Part shown: piece by piece, positions 8,503-16,835 of the stretch
Numbering within the stretch: the stretch's first letter is position 1
Layout: every line of letters begins with the position of its first letter
Source: Yanghanlia sp047501535
Lineage (GTDB): Bacteria; Pseudomonadota; Gammaproteobacteria; Burkholderiales; Burkholderiaceae_B
DNA: 64,000 bases
NCBI RefSeq assembly: GCF_047501535.1
Contig: NZ_JAZDRJ010000009.1
Span: forward strand, 1 to 64,000
Reading direction: 5' to 3'
Position numbers and translations under genes: made by a program
The notes under the pieces: model-generated
The model's database searches: none
What the model was told of the DNA's origin: nothing
The model's input: the letters and a program-made list of their open reading frames with translations, nothing else

Positions 8503-9780
8503 TTGAGTTCGATTTTGTCTGCAGTTGAAAGCAAGTTGGAATCTCTTCCTTTACCTGTACGGCTTACGTTGCCAGACGGGAACACACTGGGAGCCGCCGG
8601 CGCTGACGTGCATCTCACTATACGTGAAAACAGCACACTGGCTCACCTGGCTGCGGGGCAAGTCGGCGCTATGGGCGAAGACTACGTAGAAGGCAAATTC
8701 GAGGTCGAGGGGTCAATGCGTGACCTCATGAGAGTGGCGGCGGCCATTTTGCCGCAATCTCCGGTCGACGCGGCGCGTGCAGGCATGTTTACCAATCTGA
8801 TACGCCGCCTGGTTTCAGTGTGGCGGCACAGTATTGAGCGCGATGCCAAGCAAATCCAGTTTCACTACGATTTATCCGACGATTTTTACGCTTTATGGCT
8901 GGACCCGCGCCGGGTTTATTCCTGCGCCTATTATCGCGAAGATGATATGACGCTGGCGCAGGCCCAGGAAGCCAAGCTGGATCACATTTGCCGCAAGCTT
9001 CGGCTGCGCCCCGGCGAACGTTTTCTAGATATCGGGGCGGGTTGGGGCGGTCTGTTGCTCTGGGCGGCCGAGCACTACGATGTTGACGCCACCGGCATTA
9101 CGCTTTCCCATAACCAACATGCTCATGTGAACCGCCTGATTGAAGAAAAAGGCCTGAGCGGTCGCGTGCGCATGGAGTTGCTGGATTACCGTAAGCTCGA
9201 TGAAAGCCAGCCTTACGACAAAATTGCTTCGGTCGGCATGTTTGAGCACGTAGGCCGTGCTCATTTGGTCAGTTATTTTTCCAAGCTGCGGCGTTTATTG
9301 CGCCCGGGCGGCCTGATCATGAATCACGGCATTACCGCCGGCGGAGTGGACAACCACCAGCTAGGGGCCGGCATGGGCGAATTCATCGGTAAATATATTT
9401 TTCCAGGCGGCGAGCTCACGCATATCAGCAATGTCTTGCATTCCATGACTGAAGGAGGTCTGGAAGATTTGGATATTGAAAACCTCAGGCCGCATTACGC
9501 CCGCACGCTGTGGGCATGGAGCGACAGCCTGGAGTCGCAACTGGACGCCGCGCGCGCTACCTTGAGCGACGAAAAGGGCGAGCGCTCGATTCGTGCTTAC
9601 CGCATGTATTTGGCAGGTTGCGCCATGGGGTTTGAACATGGCTGGATCGGCTTGCATCAAGTGCTGGCTCAACACCGGCAGGGCTGGCAGGGCGATGAGC
9701 TTTCAATCAGCGGTGAACCGGCAGAGCAAGGTTATCCGTGGCGTCGCGATTACATGTATGTGGGCGACGCCAAGGGTTGA
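8503..9780 (+). CDS. cfa: Cyclopropane-fatty-acyl-phospholipid synthase family methyltransferase
   Basis: Predicted to methylenate unsaturated acyl chains of membrane phospholipids using SAM. The 425 aa protein has the CFA synthase pattern: FHYDLSDDFYALWLD (about 120-134), YSCAYYRED with Cys141, the SAM site FLDIGAGWGGLL (about 174-185) and MFEHVGRAHL. The start is TTG at 8503, chosen because a perfect AGGAGGT Shine-Dalgarno sequence sits 4 bp upstream at 8492-8498 and there is no nearby in-frame ATG. It could be a CFA-like paralogue with another lipid substrate, since the family is broad. Confidence 0.85.
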   Translation: MSSILSAVESKLESLPLPVRLTLPDGNTLGAAGADVHLTIRENSTLAHLAAGQVGAMGEDYVEGKFEVEGSMRDLMRVAAAILPQSPVDAARAGMFTNLIRRLVSVWRHSIERDAKQIQFHYDLSDDFYALWLDPRRVYSCAYYREDDMTLAQAQEAKLDHICRKLRLRPGERFLDIGAGWGGLLLWAAEHYDVDATGITLSHNQHAHVNRLIEEKGLSGRVRMELLDYRKLDESQPYDKIASVGMFEHVGRAHLVSYFSKLRRLLRPGGLIMNHGITAGGVDNHQLGAGMGEFIGKYIFPGGELTHISNVLHSMTEGGLEDLDIENLRPHYARTLWAWSDSLESQLDAARATLSDEKGERSIRAYRMYLAGCAMGFEHGWIGLHQVLAQHRQGWQGDELSISGEPAEQGYPWRRDYMYVGDAKG

Positions 9781-9807
9781 CGCGGTGTCGGGCCGGCAGG
9801 CAAGCCT

Positions 9808-11553
9808 TCAGCGCTTGATGCGCAGCAGGCGGAAGATTTCATCCCGGTCAGCGGCCCGGCCTCCTTGCCACAACACTTCGGCAGAATCGGAGAACCCGAC
9901 ACGTCCTTCCTTGAGCGCTCGTTGTGTGGTTTGTTGCAGAACCAGCCTGCATTGCGAGTCGTAGCTGAAGTGGATGTTGTTAAACACTAAAAGAGAGGCG
10001 CGTTGCCCGATGCCCAGGCCGAGCGCGCGTACGCACTCTTTGCCCTGGCCATGTTTTTCCAGTTCCAGAGCAAGTTCAGCCGAAACCCCGCGATAACTCC
10101 TGGCGTAATCCAGCACCGGCATCCATAGTGTGACCAGCAATAGCCAGGTGGTGATCAGGCCTCCGGCGGAAAGCATGGTGCCGCGCAGTAGGGCGGCAGG
10201 GCGGTTGTAGATACGCCAGTGCACCAAGGCCGCCCAGGCCAGGGTACCGATCAGCGCAATGCTGACAGCCGGCCAGGAAATGTGGATGTCATAGCCGTGT
10301 ATCAGGCGCGTAATGTTATGGTGAATTTGCGCAGGCCACCCGGTTTGTAGCGCGAACCACCCCAGCCAGACGGTGGCGGCGGTCAGCGAGAAGCACATGA
10401 TGGCAAACCAGTCGATGGTATTGATAACGCCGCGGCGCAAAGTGGGGAATGAGAACGCGGCGAGGATGGCTGCGGGCACGGCCATCAGCGCATACTCGGG
10501 TTCAAAGACGTCAGCCAGAAACAGCATGGTGATCAGTGGCCACGCCAGGAACATCAGTGGCACCCAGATATGAGGGGCGGTCACCCAACTGCGCCAGTTC
10601 CACAACGCCAATAGGGCGAAAGGCCAGGTAGGCCACAAAAACCACGGAAGATCGCGCAGCAGGCTGAAAACAACGGCAGCTTTAGGCAGCCCGAAAGACT
10701 GGCTGTTCCACAACCACCAAGCTTGCGTCCAGTAAGGGGCCTGAGCCTTTACGGCCAGCCACCATGCCAGGCCGATGGCTGCGGCAATAGCGGCGCTTAG
10801 CAACAGCCAATGGCGACGAGGCCAAAGGGCGCCGCGTGGATGGAAGGCGAAGAGGGCGGCCAGCATAATGGGCAGCGCGCCGATCCAGCCGCGGGTCAGG
10901 AAGGCGGCCCCTAGGGCGATGCCTAATGTGATGGCGCCCGACAGCGGGCGGTCGATGCTGCGCGCCACCGCATAGAAGGCCAGTGCCTGGAAGGCAATAA
11001 TGGCGGGCACTTCTGATGTTTCATGCATGCGCCAGACAATGCCGACGGTCGCCAGTATGAGTAGCAGCGCGGCATCGGCAATCATGCGCCCGTAATCCTT
11101 GACGCTGGGTTCGCCGCCAAAGGGTAGCTTCAGGGGTTGGGGTTCGGGCCGCCTGCCTAAAAGATAACTGCCATACCAGACTGATGTCACCATGACGCCA
11201 AACCACAGCAGGTTAGGCAGGCGCGACGCAATAATGACGCTGTCGGGCGCAGGAATGAAAACTTCAAACAGTGGTGCAAACAGCCAGATGGCCAGTGCGC
11301 CTACCCAGGTGACGAGCGGCCCGTCCTGAGCGTGGGCCAGCACGCCGATCTGCGGGGCTAGCAGGGCGCCGCCGGAGGGGTCGGCCAGCGCGCTGAGCAT
11401 GGTGGCCAGCCCCACCACGTCGTCTGTCTTCCAGGGGTCGCGAAAAAACAGGCCCGCCAAGATATAGACGGCGGTAATCAACAGCAGAAACGGCCGGGAT
11501 AATTTGACGGTAGCCGTCTCGGTCAGGCGGGCTGGTGTGGAACGGGAATCCAT
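9808..11553 (-). CDS. ArnT/GT39-like membrane glycosyltransferase
   Basis: A polytopic membrane protein of about 581 aa with at least ten hydrophobic helices and a C-terminal soluble part. It resembles the ArnT/PMT (GT-C) class that transfers sugars from polyprenyl-phosphate carriers in the periplasm. After the first helix there is an acidic motif (FFRDPWKTDD), where GT-C enzymes carry their catalytic acidic residue. Acceptor and sugar cannot be told from sequence. The frame stays open 28 codons upstream; the ATG at 11553 (MDSRSTPARL) is preferred because the extension is unlike family N-termini, though neither start has a strong ribosome-binding site. It converges with cfa. Confidence 0.65.
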   Translation of the reverse strand: MDSRSTPARLTETATVKLSRPFLLLITAVYILAGLFFRDPWKTDDVVGLATMLSALADPSGGALLAPQIGVLAHAQDGPLVTWVGALAIWLFAPLFEVFIPAPDSVIIASRLPNLLWFGVMVTSVWYGSYLLGRRPEPQPLKLPFGGEPSVKDYGRMIADAALLLILATVGIVWRMHETSEVPAIIAFQALAFYAVARSIDRPLSGAITLGIALGAAFLTRGWIGALPIMLAALFAFHPRGALWPRRHWLLLSAAIAAAIGLAWWLAVKAQAPYWTQAWWLWNSQSFGLPKAAVVFSLLRDLPWFLWPTWPFALLALWNWRSWVTAPHIWVPLMFLAWPLITMLFLADVFEPEYALMAVPAAILAAFSFPTLRRGVINTIDWFAIMCFSLTAATVWLGWFALQTGWPAQIHHNITRLIHGYDIHISWPAVSIALIGTLAWAALVHWRIYNRPAALLRGTMLSAGGLITTWLLLVTLWMPVLDYARSYRGVSAELALELEKHGQGKECVRALGLGIGQRASLLVFNNIHFSYDSQCRLVLQQTTQRALKEGRVGFSDSAEVLWQGGRAADRDEIFRLLRIKR

Positions 11554-11678
11554 CTTTGTGTAGGCGGTAGCGTCTAAAGGCAGAAACGGCGGCGCGTAGC
11601 GGACGACCACTGCTAGAGTGGCGGCCAGTCGATCCAATTATAGGCAGGTGTGCCGGTGGGCACGCCTGACGCCGGGGC

Positions 11679-11704
11679 AAAAAAAAGCAGCCCGTAGGCT
11701 GCTT
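11679..11704 (-). terminator. Rho-independent terminator of rpmE2
   Basis: Minus-strand stem AAGCAGCC-TACG-GGCTGCTT (11704-11685) followed by six consecutive T residues (11684-11679), about 28 bp downstream of the rpmE2 stop. Confidence 0.9.
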
Positions 11705-11732
11705 TGCCATAAAACAGCGGTTGCGTGCTGCT

Positions 11733-11996
11733 TTACGAGGCGTTGCGAGAGCCCACGGTGCGAGCGAAACGGGCACGGAACTTCTCAACGCGACCTGTTT
11801 CGACGATGCGGGTTTGCGCGCCGGTATAGAAGGGGTGCGACTCGGAGGTTACGTCACACTTGAACAGAGGGTAAGTCTTACCTTCGTGTTCGATGGTTTC
11901 GCGAGTGTTCACCGTGGAGCGGGTGATGAATTTCGAGCCGGTTTGTTGATCCAGGAACACCACTTCGCGGTATTCAGGGTGGATGCCTTCTTTCAT
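11733..11996 (-). CDS. rpmE2: 50S ribosomal protein L31 type B
   Basis: An 87 aa protein beginning MKEGIHPEYREVVFLDQQTG, characteristic of type B L31. It lacks the zinc-binding CxxC of L31 type A (a single Cys in LFKCDVTSE). The frame is open further upstream, but the ATG at 11996 starts the conserved domain. It is monocistronic, with a terminator at 11679-11704 and a candidate promoter near 12110-12134. Confidence 0.93.
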   Translation of the reverse strand: MKEGIHPEYREVVFLDQQTGSKFITRSTVNTRETIEHEGKTYPLFKCDVTSESHPFYTGAQTRIVETGRVEKFRARFARTVGSRNAS

Positions 11997-12109
11997 ATCG
12001 ATTCCTGTCGTGGGTAATTTGGGTCGCCAGCCACAAGGGGCCTGTGCTTCACTTGAAAACCAAGCCACTATGCTTGCAGCAACGTGTCCGTAGGTAACTC
12101 TTGATTCTA

Positions 12110-12134
12110 GCATTTAACGCCTAGCCTTGAGCAA
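12110..12134 (-). promoter_or_regulatory. Candidate promoter of rpmE2
   Basis: On the minus strand a TTGCTC hexamer precedes TAGAAT by about 19 bp, just over 100 bp upstream of the rpmE2 ATG. The -35 element lies inside a small inverted repeat (AGCCTTG-CTC-AAGGCT). The spacing is slightly long, so this is tentative. Confidence 0.35.
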
Positions 12135-12216
12135 GGCTTGTGCTGCTTTTAACCCTGTGTGTCGCAGCTTTGCCATATTTTTATGGGCGGCAGGCTAAAA
12201 GAGTGTGGTGGTTTCC

Positions 12217-12900
12217 CTACAAAACGCCCTGTTCGGCCAGAGAAACCACCGTATCGCGCGCCACGATAAGGTGATCCAACAGCCGTACATCCACTAGAGA
12301 CAAAGCTTTGCGCAGGTGGTGGGTCAGAGCCAGATCCGCCTGGCTGGGTTCGGCCACGCCGGAGGGGTGGTTGTGTGCCAGGATGATGGCGGCGGCGTGG
12401 TGGCGCAACGCCGCCTTGACCACTTCGCGAGGGTAGACGGATGACTGGCTGAGCGTACCGCGCGAAATCTCATCGCAGGCGATCAAACGAAAACGGCTGT
12501 CCAGATACAGCGCCACACAGTGTTCAATATCCAGATGGCCGAGTAGCGCCAGGCAATACTGCTTGACGCGAGCGGGTTGGCTCAGCGTGTCGCCGACGCG
12601 CAGCTCTTCTTCCAGTGCGCGGCGGCTTAGCTCACTGATAGCCAGAATCTCACAGGCTTTGGCTTGCCCCAGGCCGGGCAAAGTGAGCAATGTGGCGGCG
12701 TCGGCCGCAAGCAGGCCTCGCAGACCGCCGCAATGTTGAATCAGTCTGTGGCTGAGTTCGACCACCCCGCAACCCTTGATGCCGGTGCGCAGAATGACGG
12801 CCAGAAGTTCGGCGGAAGTCAGCACTTGTGGGCCGTGGGCAAGGAGCCGTTCGCGGGGGCGTTCTGAGCTGTTTTTAGGGGGCGGTAGGAGTGTGTTCAT
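12217..12900 (-). CDS. radC: RadC family protein (JAB domain)
   Basis: A 227 aa protein of the RadC/YicR family. A helix-hairpin-helix-like N-terminal part (LTLPGLGQAKACEILA, about 72-87) precedes a JAMM/MPN+ metallopeptidase-like domain with the metal motif HNHPSG...SQAD (His176, His178, Ser186, Asp189), which is intact. The role in DNA repair is doubtful for the family and no substrate is known. It is divergent from the FKBP gene at 12949, with 48 bp between them. In many betaproteobacteria radC lies near rpmB/rpmG or ispH, as here. Confidence 0.88.
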   Translation of the reverse strand: MNTLLPPPKNSSERPRERLLAHGPQVLTSAELLAVILRTGIKGCGVVELSHRLIQHCGGLRGLLAADAATLLTLPGLGQAKACEILAISELSRRALEEELRVGDTLSQPARVKQYCLALLGHLDIEHCVALYLDSRFRLIACDEISRGTLSQSSVYPREVVKAALRHHAAAIILAHNHPSGVAEPSQADLALTHHLRKALSLVDVRLLDHLIVARDTVVSLAEQGVL

Positions 12901-12948
12901 AAAGGCTCTAAAATAGGTGAGTTCATCAAACCTCTACGGTGGCAGATT

Positions 12949-13425
12949 TTGACTTCCTCATCCGATTCAGTGAACGCTTTTGTCCGTCCTGATTCCTACT
13001 TAACTCTCCACTATCGCATTGAACTTGCCAGCGGTCCGGCGGCAGGTTCCACCTTTGCCGATACTTTCACCGGTCGCCCCGGCACGTTGCAGTTGGGCAT
13101 GGGGCAGTGGGCGCCGGGGCTGGAAGCCGCTCTGGTGGGCCGAGCAGAAGGCGAGCGCTTCACTTTTGAGGTGCCCGCCGCGCAGGCGTATGGCGATCGC
13201 AATCCCGAGCTCTTGCAGTGGGTGGCACGCAGCATGATTGAGGCTGAAGCAGCCGACCCCGCCGACTTCGCGCCCGGCGAAGTGGTGGAATTCACCGCTC
13301 CCAATGGTGGCCGCTACTCAGGTGTGCTTAAAGAGCTCGACGCCGAACGCGCTTTGTTCGATTTCAACCATCCACTCGCGGGTATTGATCTGCGCGTGGA
13401 AGTTTCCTTGTTGGGGGTTCTCTAA
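12949..13425 (+). CDS. fkpB: FKBP-type peptidyl-prolyl isomerase (SlpA/FkpB-like)
   Basis: A 158 aa cytoplasmic PPIase/chaperone of the SlpA-FkpB class. The FKBP core is split by an IF (insert-in-flap) domain: DTFTGRPGTLQLGMGQWAPGLE and RFTFEVPAAQAYGDRNPELLQ, then VVEFTAPNGGRYSGVLKEL and FDFNHPLAGIDLRVEVSLL. The last is the FDFNHPLAG signature of the class. The start is probably TTG at 12949; an in-frame GTG at 12970 is an alternative. Its TAA stop overlaps the ispH ATG by one base, the conserved fkpB-ispH pairing. Confidence 0.9.
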   Translation: MTSSSDSVNAFVRPDSYLTLHYRIELASGPAAGSTFADTFTGRPGTLQLGMGQWAPGLEAALVGRAEGERFTFEVPAAQAYGDRNPELLQWVARSMIEAEAADPADFAPGEVVEFTAPNGGRYSGVLKELDAERALFDFNHPLAGIDLRVEVSLLGVL

Positions 13426-14399
13426 TGAGTACCGGTGTCTCAGCTGAAGCGGGCCGGGCGCAGGTCGTTCTGGCGCAGCCGCGTGGGTTTTGTGCGGGCG
13501 TAGACCGCGCCATCGACATCGTTGAGCGGGCGTTGGAGCTATTTGGCGCTCCCATCTACGTGCGTCACGAAATCGTTCACAACCGCTATGTTGTCAGCGA
13601 TTTGCGGCAAAAAGGCGCCGTTTTCATCGAGGAGCTGGATGAAGCCCCAGAAGGCGCCACCGTTATTTTTTCAGCGCACGGGGTGTCGCGCGCGGTCAAG
13701 GAAGAAGCTCAGAAGCGTGGCCTGCGGGTGTTTGACGCGACCTGTCCGCTAGTTACCAAAGTGCACGTTGAAGTCTCTCGCATGCGCGCTGCGGGCCGTG
13801 AAATCATCATGATCGGCCACAAGGGCCACCCCGAAGTCGAAGGTACGCTGGGGCAGGCTGATGGCGGCATGTATTTGGTCGAAACACCCGAAGACGTTGC
13901 GGCCTTGCAGGTCACCGATCCGACCAATCTGGCGTTTGTCACCCAGACCACGTTGTCGGTCGATGACGCAGCGCAAGTGGCTAAGGCGTTACGCGAGCGC
14001 TTCCCTGGCATTGTCGAACCTCGCAAAAGCGATATCTGCTATGCCACACAGAACCGGCAGGACGCTGTGAAAATCATGGCGCCGCAATGCGATCTGGTAT
14101 TGGTGGTGGGTAGCGCCAACAGTTCCAACTCCAACAGGTTGCGTGAAGTCGCCGAGCGCATGGGCGTTCAGGCTCACTTGGTCGATGGCCCGGAAATGAT
14201 TGAGCCACAATGGCTGCAAGGGGTGCAGCGCGTGGGTGTGACGGCAGGCGCATCGGCGCCGGAAGTGCTGGTCAGCCAGGTGCTGGATCGCCTTAAAGAG
14301 CTCGGCGCAATTTCTGTGCGTACGCTTGAAGGCGCTCAGGAAAATGTGAACTTCCCTCTGCCTCGGGAACTTTCCCGCAAGCTCAAGGACGCCTCCTGA
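13425..14399 (+). CDS. ispH: 4-hydroxy-3-methylbut-2-enyl diphosphate reductase IspH
   Basis: The last enzyme of the MEP isoprenoid pathway, making IPP and DMAPP with a [4Fe-4S] cluster. All three cluster cysteines are present: Cys23 in GFCAGVDRA, Cys107 in FDATCPLVTKVH and Cys205 in DICYATQNRQ. The conserved IFSAHGVSRAV segment is also intact. Length 324 aa is typical. It is translationally coupled to fkpB by a TAATG overlap. Confidence 0.97.
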   Translation: MSTGVSAEAGRAQVVLAQPRGFCAGVDRAIDIVERALELFGAPIYVRHEIVHNRYVVSDLRQKGAVFIEELDEAPEGATVIFSAHGVSRAVKEEAQKRGLRVFDATCPLVTKVHVEVSRMRAAGREIIMIGHKGHPEVEGTLGQADGGMYLVETPEDVAALQVTDPTNLAFVTQTTLSVDDAAQVAKALRERFPGIVEPRKSDICYATQNRQDAVKIMAPQCDLVLVVGSANSSNSNRLREVAERMGVQAHLVDGPEMIEPQWLQGVQRVGVTAGASAPEVLVSQVLDRLKELGAISVRTLEGAQENVNFPLPRELSRKLKDAS

Positions 14400-14466
14400 T
14401 ACGCTGTCGTCCGGTACCCGGCCGGGCGACAGCCCCTTTCTCCTACCTACAGCCACGCCGCATCGC

Positions 14467-15243
14467 ATGACCCCTGCTGCCAACCTCACTCTGCTCTATG
14501 GCCGGTTGCCACTGGAAGACCGTTTTTCTGCGGCTCGCGAAGATGGTTTTTCTGCAGTGGAAATCCAGTTTCCCTACGACCGCGAGCCCCAGTGGTACGT
14601 TCAGCAATTGAGCGACAACGGTTTGCGGCTGGTTCTGATCAATACGCCTAAAGAAAGTGACGCCGCCCCTTGGGGTCGGGCCGCTTTGACGAGTCAGCGC
14701 GATAAATTCCGCCGAGACTTCGAACGAGCTGCTGAGTTCTGCGACGCCACGGATTGCCCGGCTGTCCATGTTATGGCGGGCCTGGTAGCGCCCGAACAGG
14801 CTGCTGCAGCGCACGATACCTTGCTTAGCAACCTGGAGTGGGCCGCCCAGCAACATCCCGGCCTTACGTTGTTACTGGAAGGGTTGAACAGCCATGATGT
14901 ACCCGGTTATCTGTACAGCACGCCAGGGGCGGTACGCCAAGTGTTGAGCGATGTCGGCGCAGAAAGTGTCGGTATGCAGTTTGATTTCTATCATGTCTTG
15001 CGTGAAGGCCTGGGTGTTCAGGCTGAGCTTGAAGCATCGCTGCCCTGGATACGACATGTGCAGGTGGCGGGCAACCCTGAACGGCAGGAACCCGACCTTG
15101 CGCGTGATGCCGGTGTGCTGGCGGGTTTCCAACGTTTGAGTGAAGCCGGTTATCGTGGTTGTGTCGGCTATGAATATCGTCCGGCGGGTCGGGTTCGCGA
15201 CGGCCTGCGCTGGGCAGATGCCTTGTTTCCCTATTTTTCTTAG
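14467..15243 (+). CDS. Hydroxypyruvate isomerase family protein
   Basis: A 258 aa TIM-barrel sugar isomerase of the Hyi/xylose-isomerase-like superfamily. Typical Hyi blocks are visible: LLLEGLNSHDVPGYLYST (with metal-ligand Glu), VGMQFDFYHVLREG and HVQVAGNPERQEPD. Family members interconvert hydroxypyruvate and tartronate semialdehyde, or act as 2-oxo-tetronate isomerases. No glyoxylate-pathway genes adjoin it, so the substrate is uncertain. It begins 67 bp after ispH on the same strand. Confidence 0.8.
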   Translation: MTPAANLTLLYGRLPLEDRFSAAREDGFSAVEIQFPYDREPQWYVQQLSDNGLRLVLINTPKESDAAPWGRAALTSQRDKFRRDFERAAEFCDATDCPAVHVMAGLVAPEQAAAAHDTLLSNLEWAAQQHPGLTLLLEGLNSHDVPGYLYSTPGAVRQVLSDVGAESVGMQFDFYHVLREGLGVQAELEASLPWIRHVQVAGNPERQEPDLARDAGVLAGFQRLSEAGYRGCVGYEYRPAGRVRDGLRWADALFPYFS

Positions 15244-15284
15244 ATCAACCCACGGCGAGCTGCCGTTGAACCCCAGGAATACGC

Positions 15285-16721
15285 ATGAATAAATCCGCCG
15301 TTTTTGCCGGAGCCGTTATCGTTGTGGCAGCCGCTTATGCCGGGTCTGCCTGGTATGTGGGCATGGAGGCCGAGAAAACCATTCGCGCAGCTGTTGAACA
15401 AGCCAACGAACGCATGGCTCAGTCATGGGGGCCCGAATCAGGGACGGTTCGCGCAACTCTTGCTATCGAAGATTACCAACGGGGCCTGTTCTCTTCGAAT
15501 GCGCGCTACTCACTGCTTGTGCAAGACGATGATGAGCGTATTGAACTGGCCATGCAGGACGCTATGCAACATGGGCCGTTCCCCTGGGGGCTGATCAAAC
15601 AAGGCTCTTTCGAACCGCTACTGGCCTACAGCCAGAGCCAATTGGTGGATACCGAGAGCGTCAAACGCTGGTTTGATGCGGCGCGCGGCACGATGCCGCT
15701 ACAGGCAGATACGCGTATCGGTTTTGGCGGCCAGGGGAAAACAGTGTGGGAATTGGCCCCGCTTGAGTGGGCGGCTGATGGTGACCAGTTTTCATTTAGC
15801 GGCGGGCATATAACAATTAACTTCAGCAACGACCTGCGCGATAGCGACGGCACAGCCCACTTTGATTCGCTAGTGGTGGGCGGCGGGCCGGACGGTGAAA
15901 ACGTGAGCTTGAAGGGTATGCGCCTGGAGTCCCAGGCCCGCACGGCGGCTGATGAATCCATTCGGGTTGACACGAGCTTGCAGGTGGCAGCCGTGGAAGT
16001 GGATACCATTACCAGCGAACGCGTTGTGCTGGAAGAAACGGCTGTGACATGGAACAGCACCCAGCAAGGCGCTGTGCTTGATGCCGCTGCACGCTATGAG
16101 ATAAAGCGGATACTGGTGGGCGGCCAGAACATTGGCAACGTAGTTGTGGGGGGCAAGGCCGACCGCCTGGACCTTGAGGCATTTTCGGCGCTGGTGTCCG
16201 AATATGACGCCATCGCGCATGAGCACGGAGTTGAAGAGGGTGAGGATTTCGACCCCACGGTTGAAGATCAAGAACGCATGCTGGCGCGGCTGGTTCCCGT
16301 TCTGGCCACCCGGCCTGAAATCGCGCTGGATCCGCTCGTCTGGCGTAATGAAAAAGGCGAAAGCTCGCTGGCGTTGAGTGTCGCACTGCAACCATTGGCC
16401 GAAGAAGGCGCCAACCTGCAGGAAGATGTCATGCTTACCGCCTTGCGTGAGTTGCGTCTTGATATTGCGCTGTCGCGTTCCATGTTGATGCAACTGGTGA
16501 CCAGTACGGCGGGAAATGATGGGGAAAGCGCGCAACTTGAAATGCTGGCGGCCTTCATGTACGACACGTATGTCGGCCAATTGGAAGAGGCCGGGCTGGT
16601 GCGTCGCGACGGCGACCGCGACATGGCGACGTTGGTGTACAGCGATGGCATGGTAGACATCAACGGCCAAGCGATCAGTTTGCCGGAGTTTCTGATGTTT
16701 CTAAGCCTGTTCGGCTTGTAG
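15285..16721 (+). CDS. DUF945 (YdgA-like) family protein
   Basis: A 478 aa protein with one N-terminal membrane-anchor helix (about residues 5-23) and a long periplasmic domain. The segment HGPFPWGLI around residues 94-102 is the marker of DUF945/YdgA proteins, with ANERMAQSWG and IEDYQRGLFSSNARYSL earlier. The function of the family is unknown; E. coli YdgA is a membrane-associated dimer. It is monocistronic by spacing (41 bp after the hyi-like gene, 114 bp before the chemoreceptor). Confidence 0.75.
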   Translation: MNKSAVFAGAVIVVAAAYAGSAWYVGMEAEKTIRAAVEQANERMAQSWGPESGTVRATLAIEDYQRGLFSSNARYSLLVQDDDERIELAMQDAMQHGPFPWGLIKQGSFEPLLAYSQSQLVDTESVKRWFDAARGTMPLQADTRIGFGGQGKTVWELAPLEWAADGDQFSFSGGHITINFSNDLRDSDGTAHFDSLVVGGGPDGENVSLKGMRLESQARTAADESIRVDTSLQVAAVEVDTITSERVVLEETAVTWNSTQQGAVLDAAARYEIKRILVGGQNIGNVVVGGKADRLDLEAFSALVSEYDAIAHEHGVEEGEDFDPTVEDQERMLARLVPVLATRPEIALDPLVWRNEKGESSLALSVALQPLAEEGANLQEDVMLTALRELRLDIALSRSMLMQLVTSTAGNDGESAQLEMLAAFMYDTYVGQLEEAGLVRRDGDRDMATLVYSDGMVDINGQAISLPEFLMFLSLFGL

Positions 16722-16835
16722 TCAATTTATTCGCACAACTTAGGGAATACTTGGCTGGTACGGCCCGCCCTGTTTGATGTAAAAAGTTGTAGCTGCTCAA
16801 CGTGGCAGAACTTATTACAACAGGGTGGGGAGAAC

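Noticed and set aside
15870..16670. 266-codon minus-strand frame opposite the DUF945 gene
   Set aside because: Antisense shadow with His/Gln/Arg-biased composition and no start signals.
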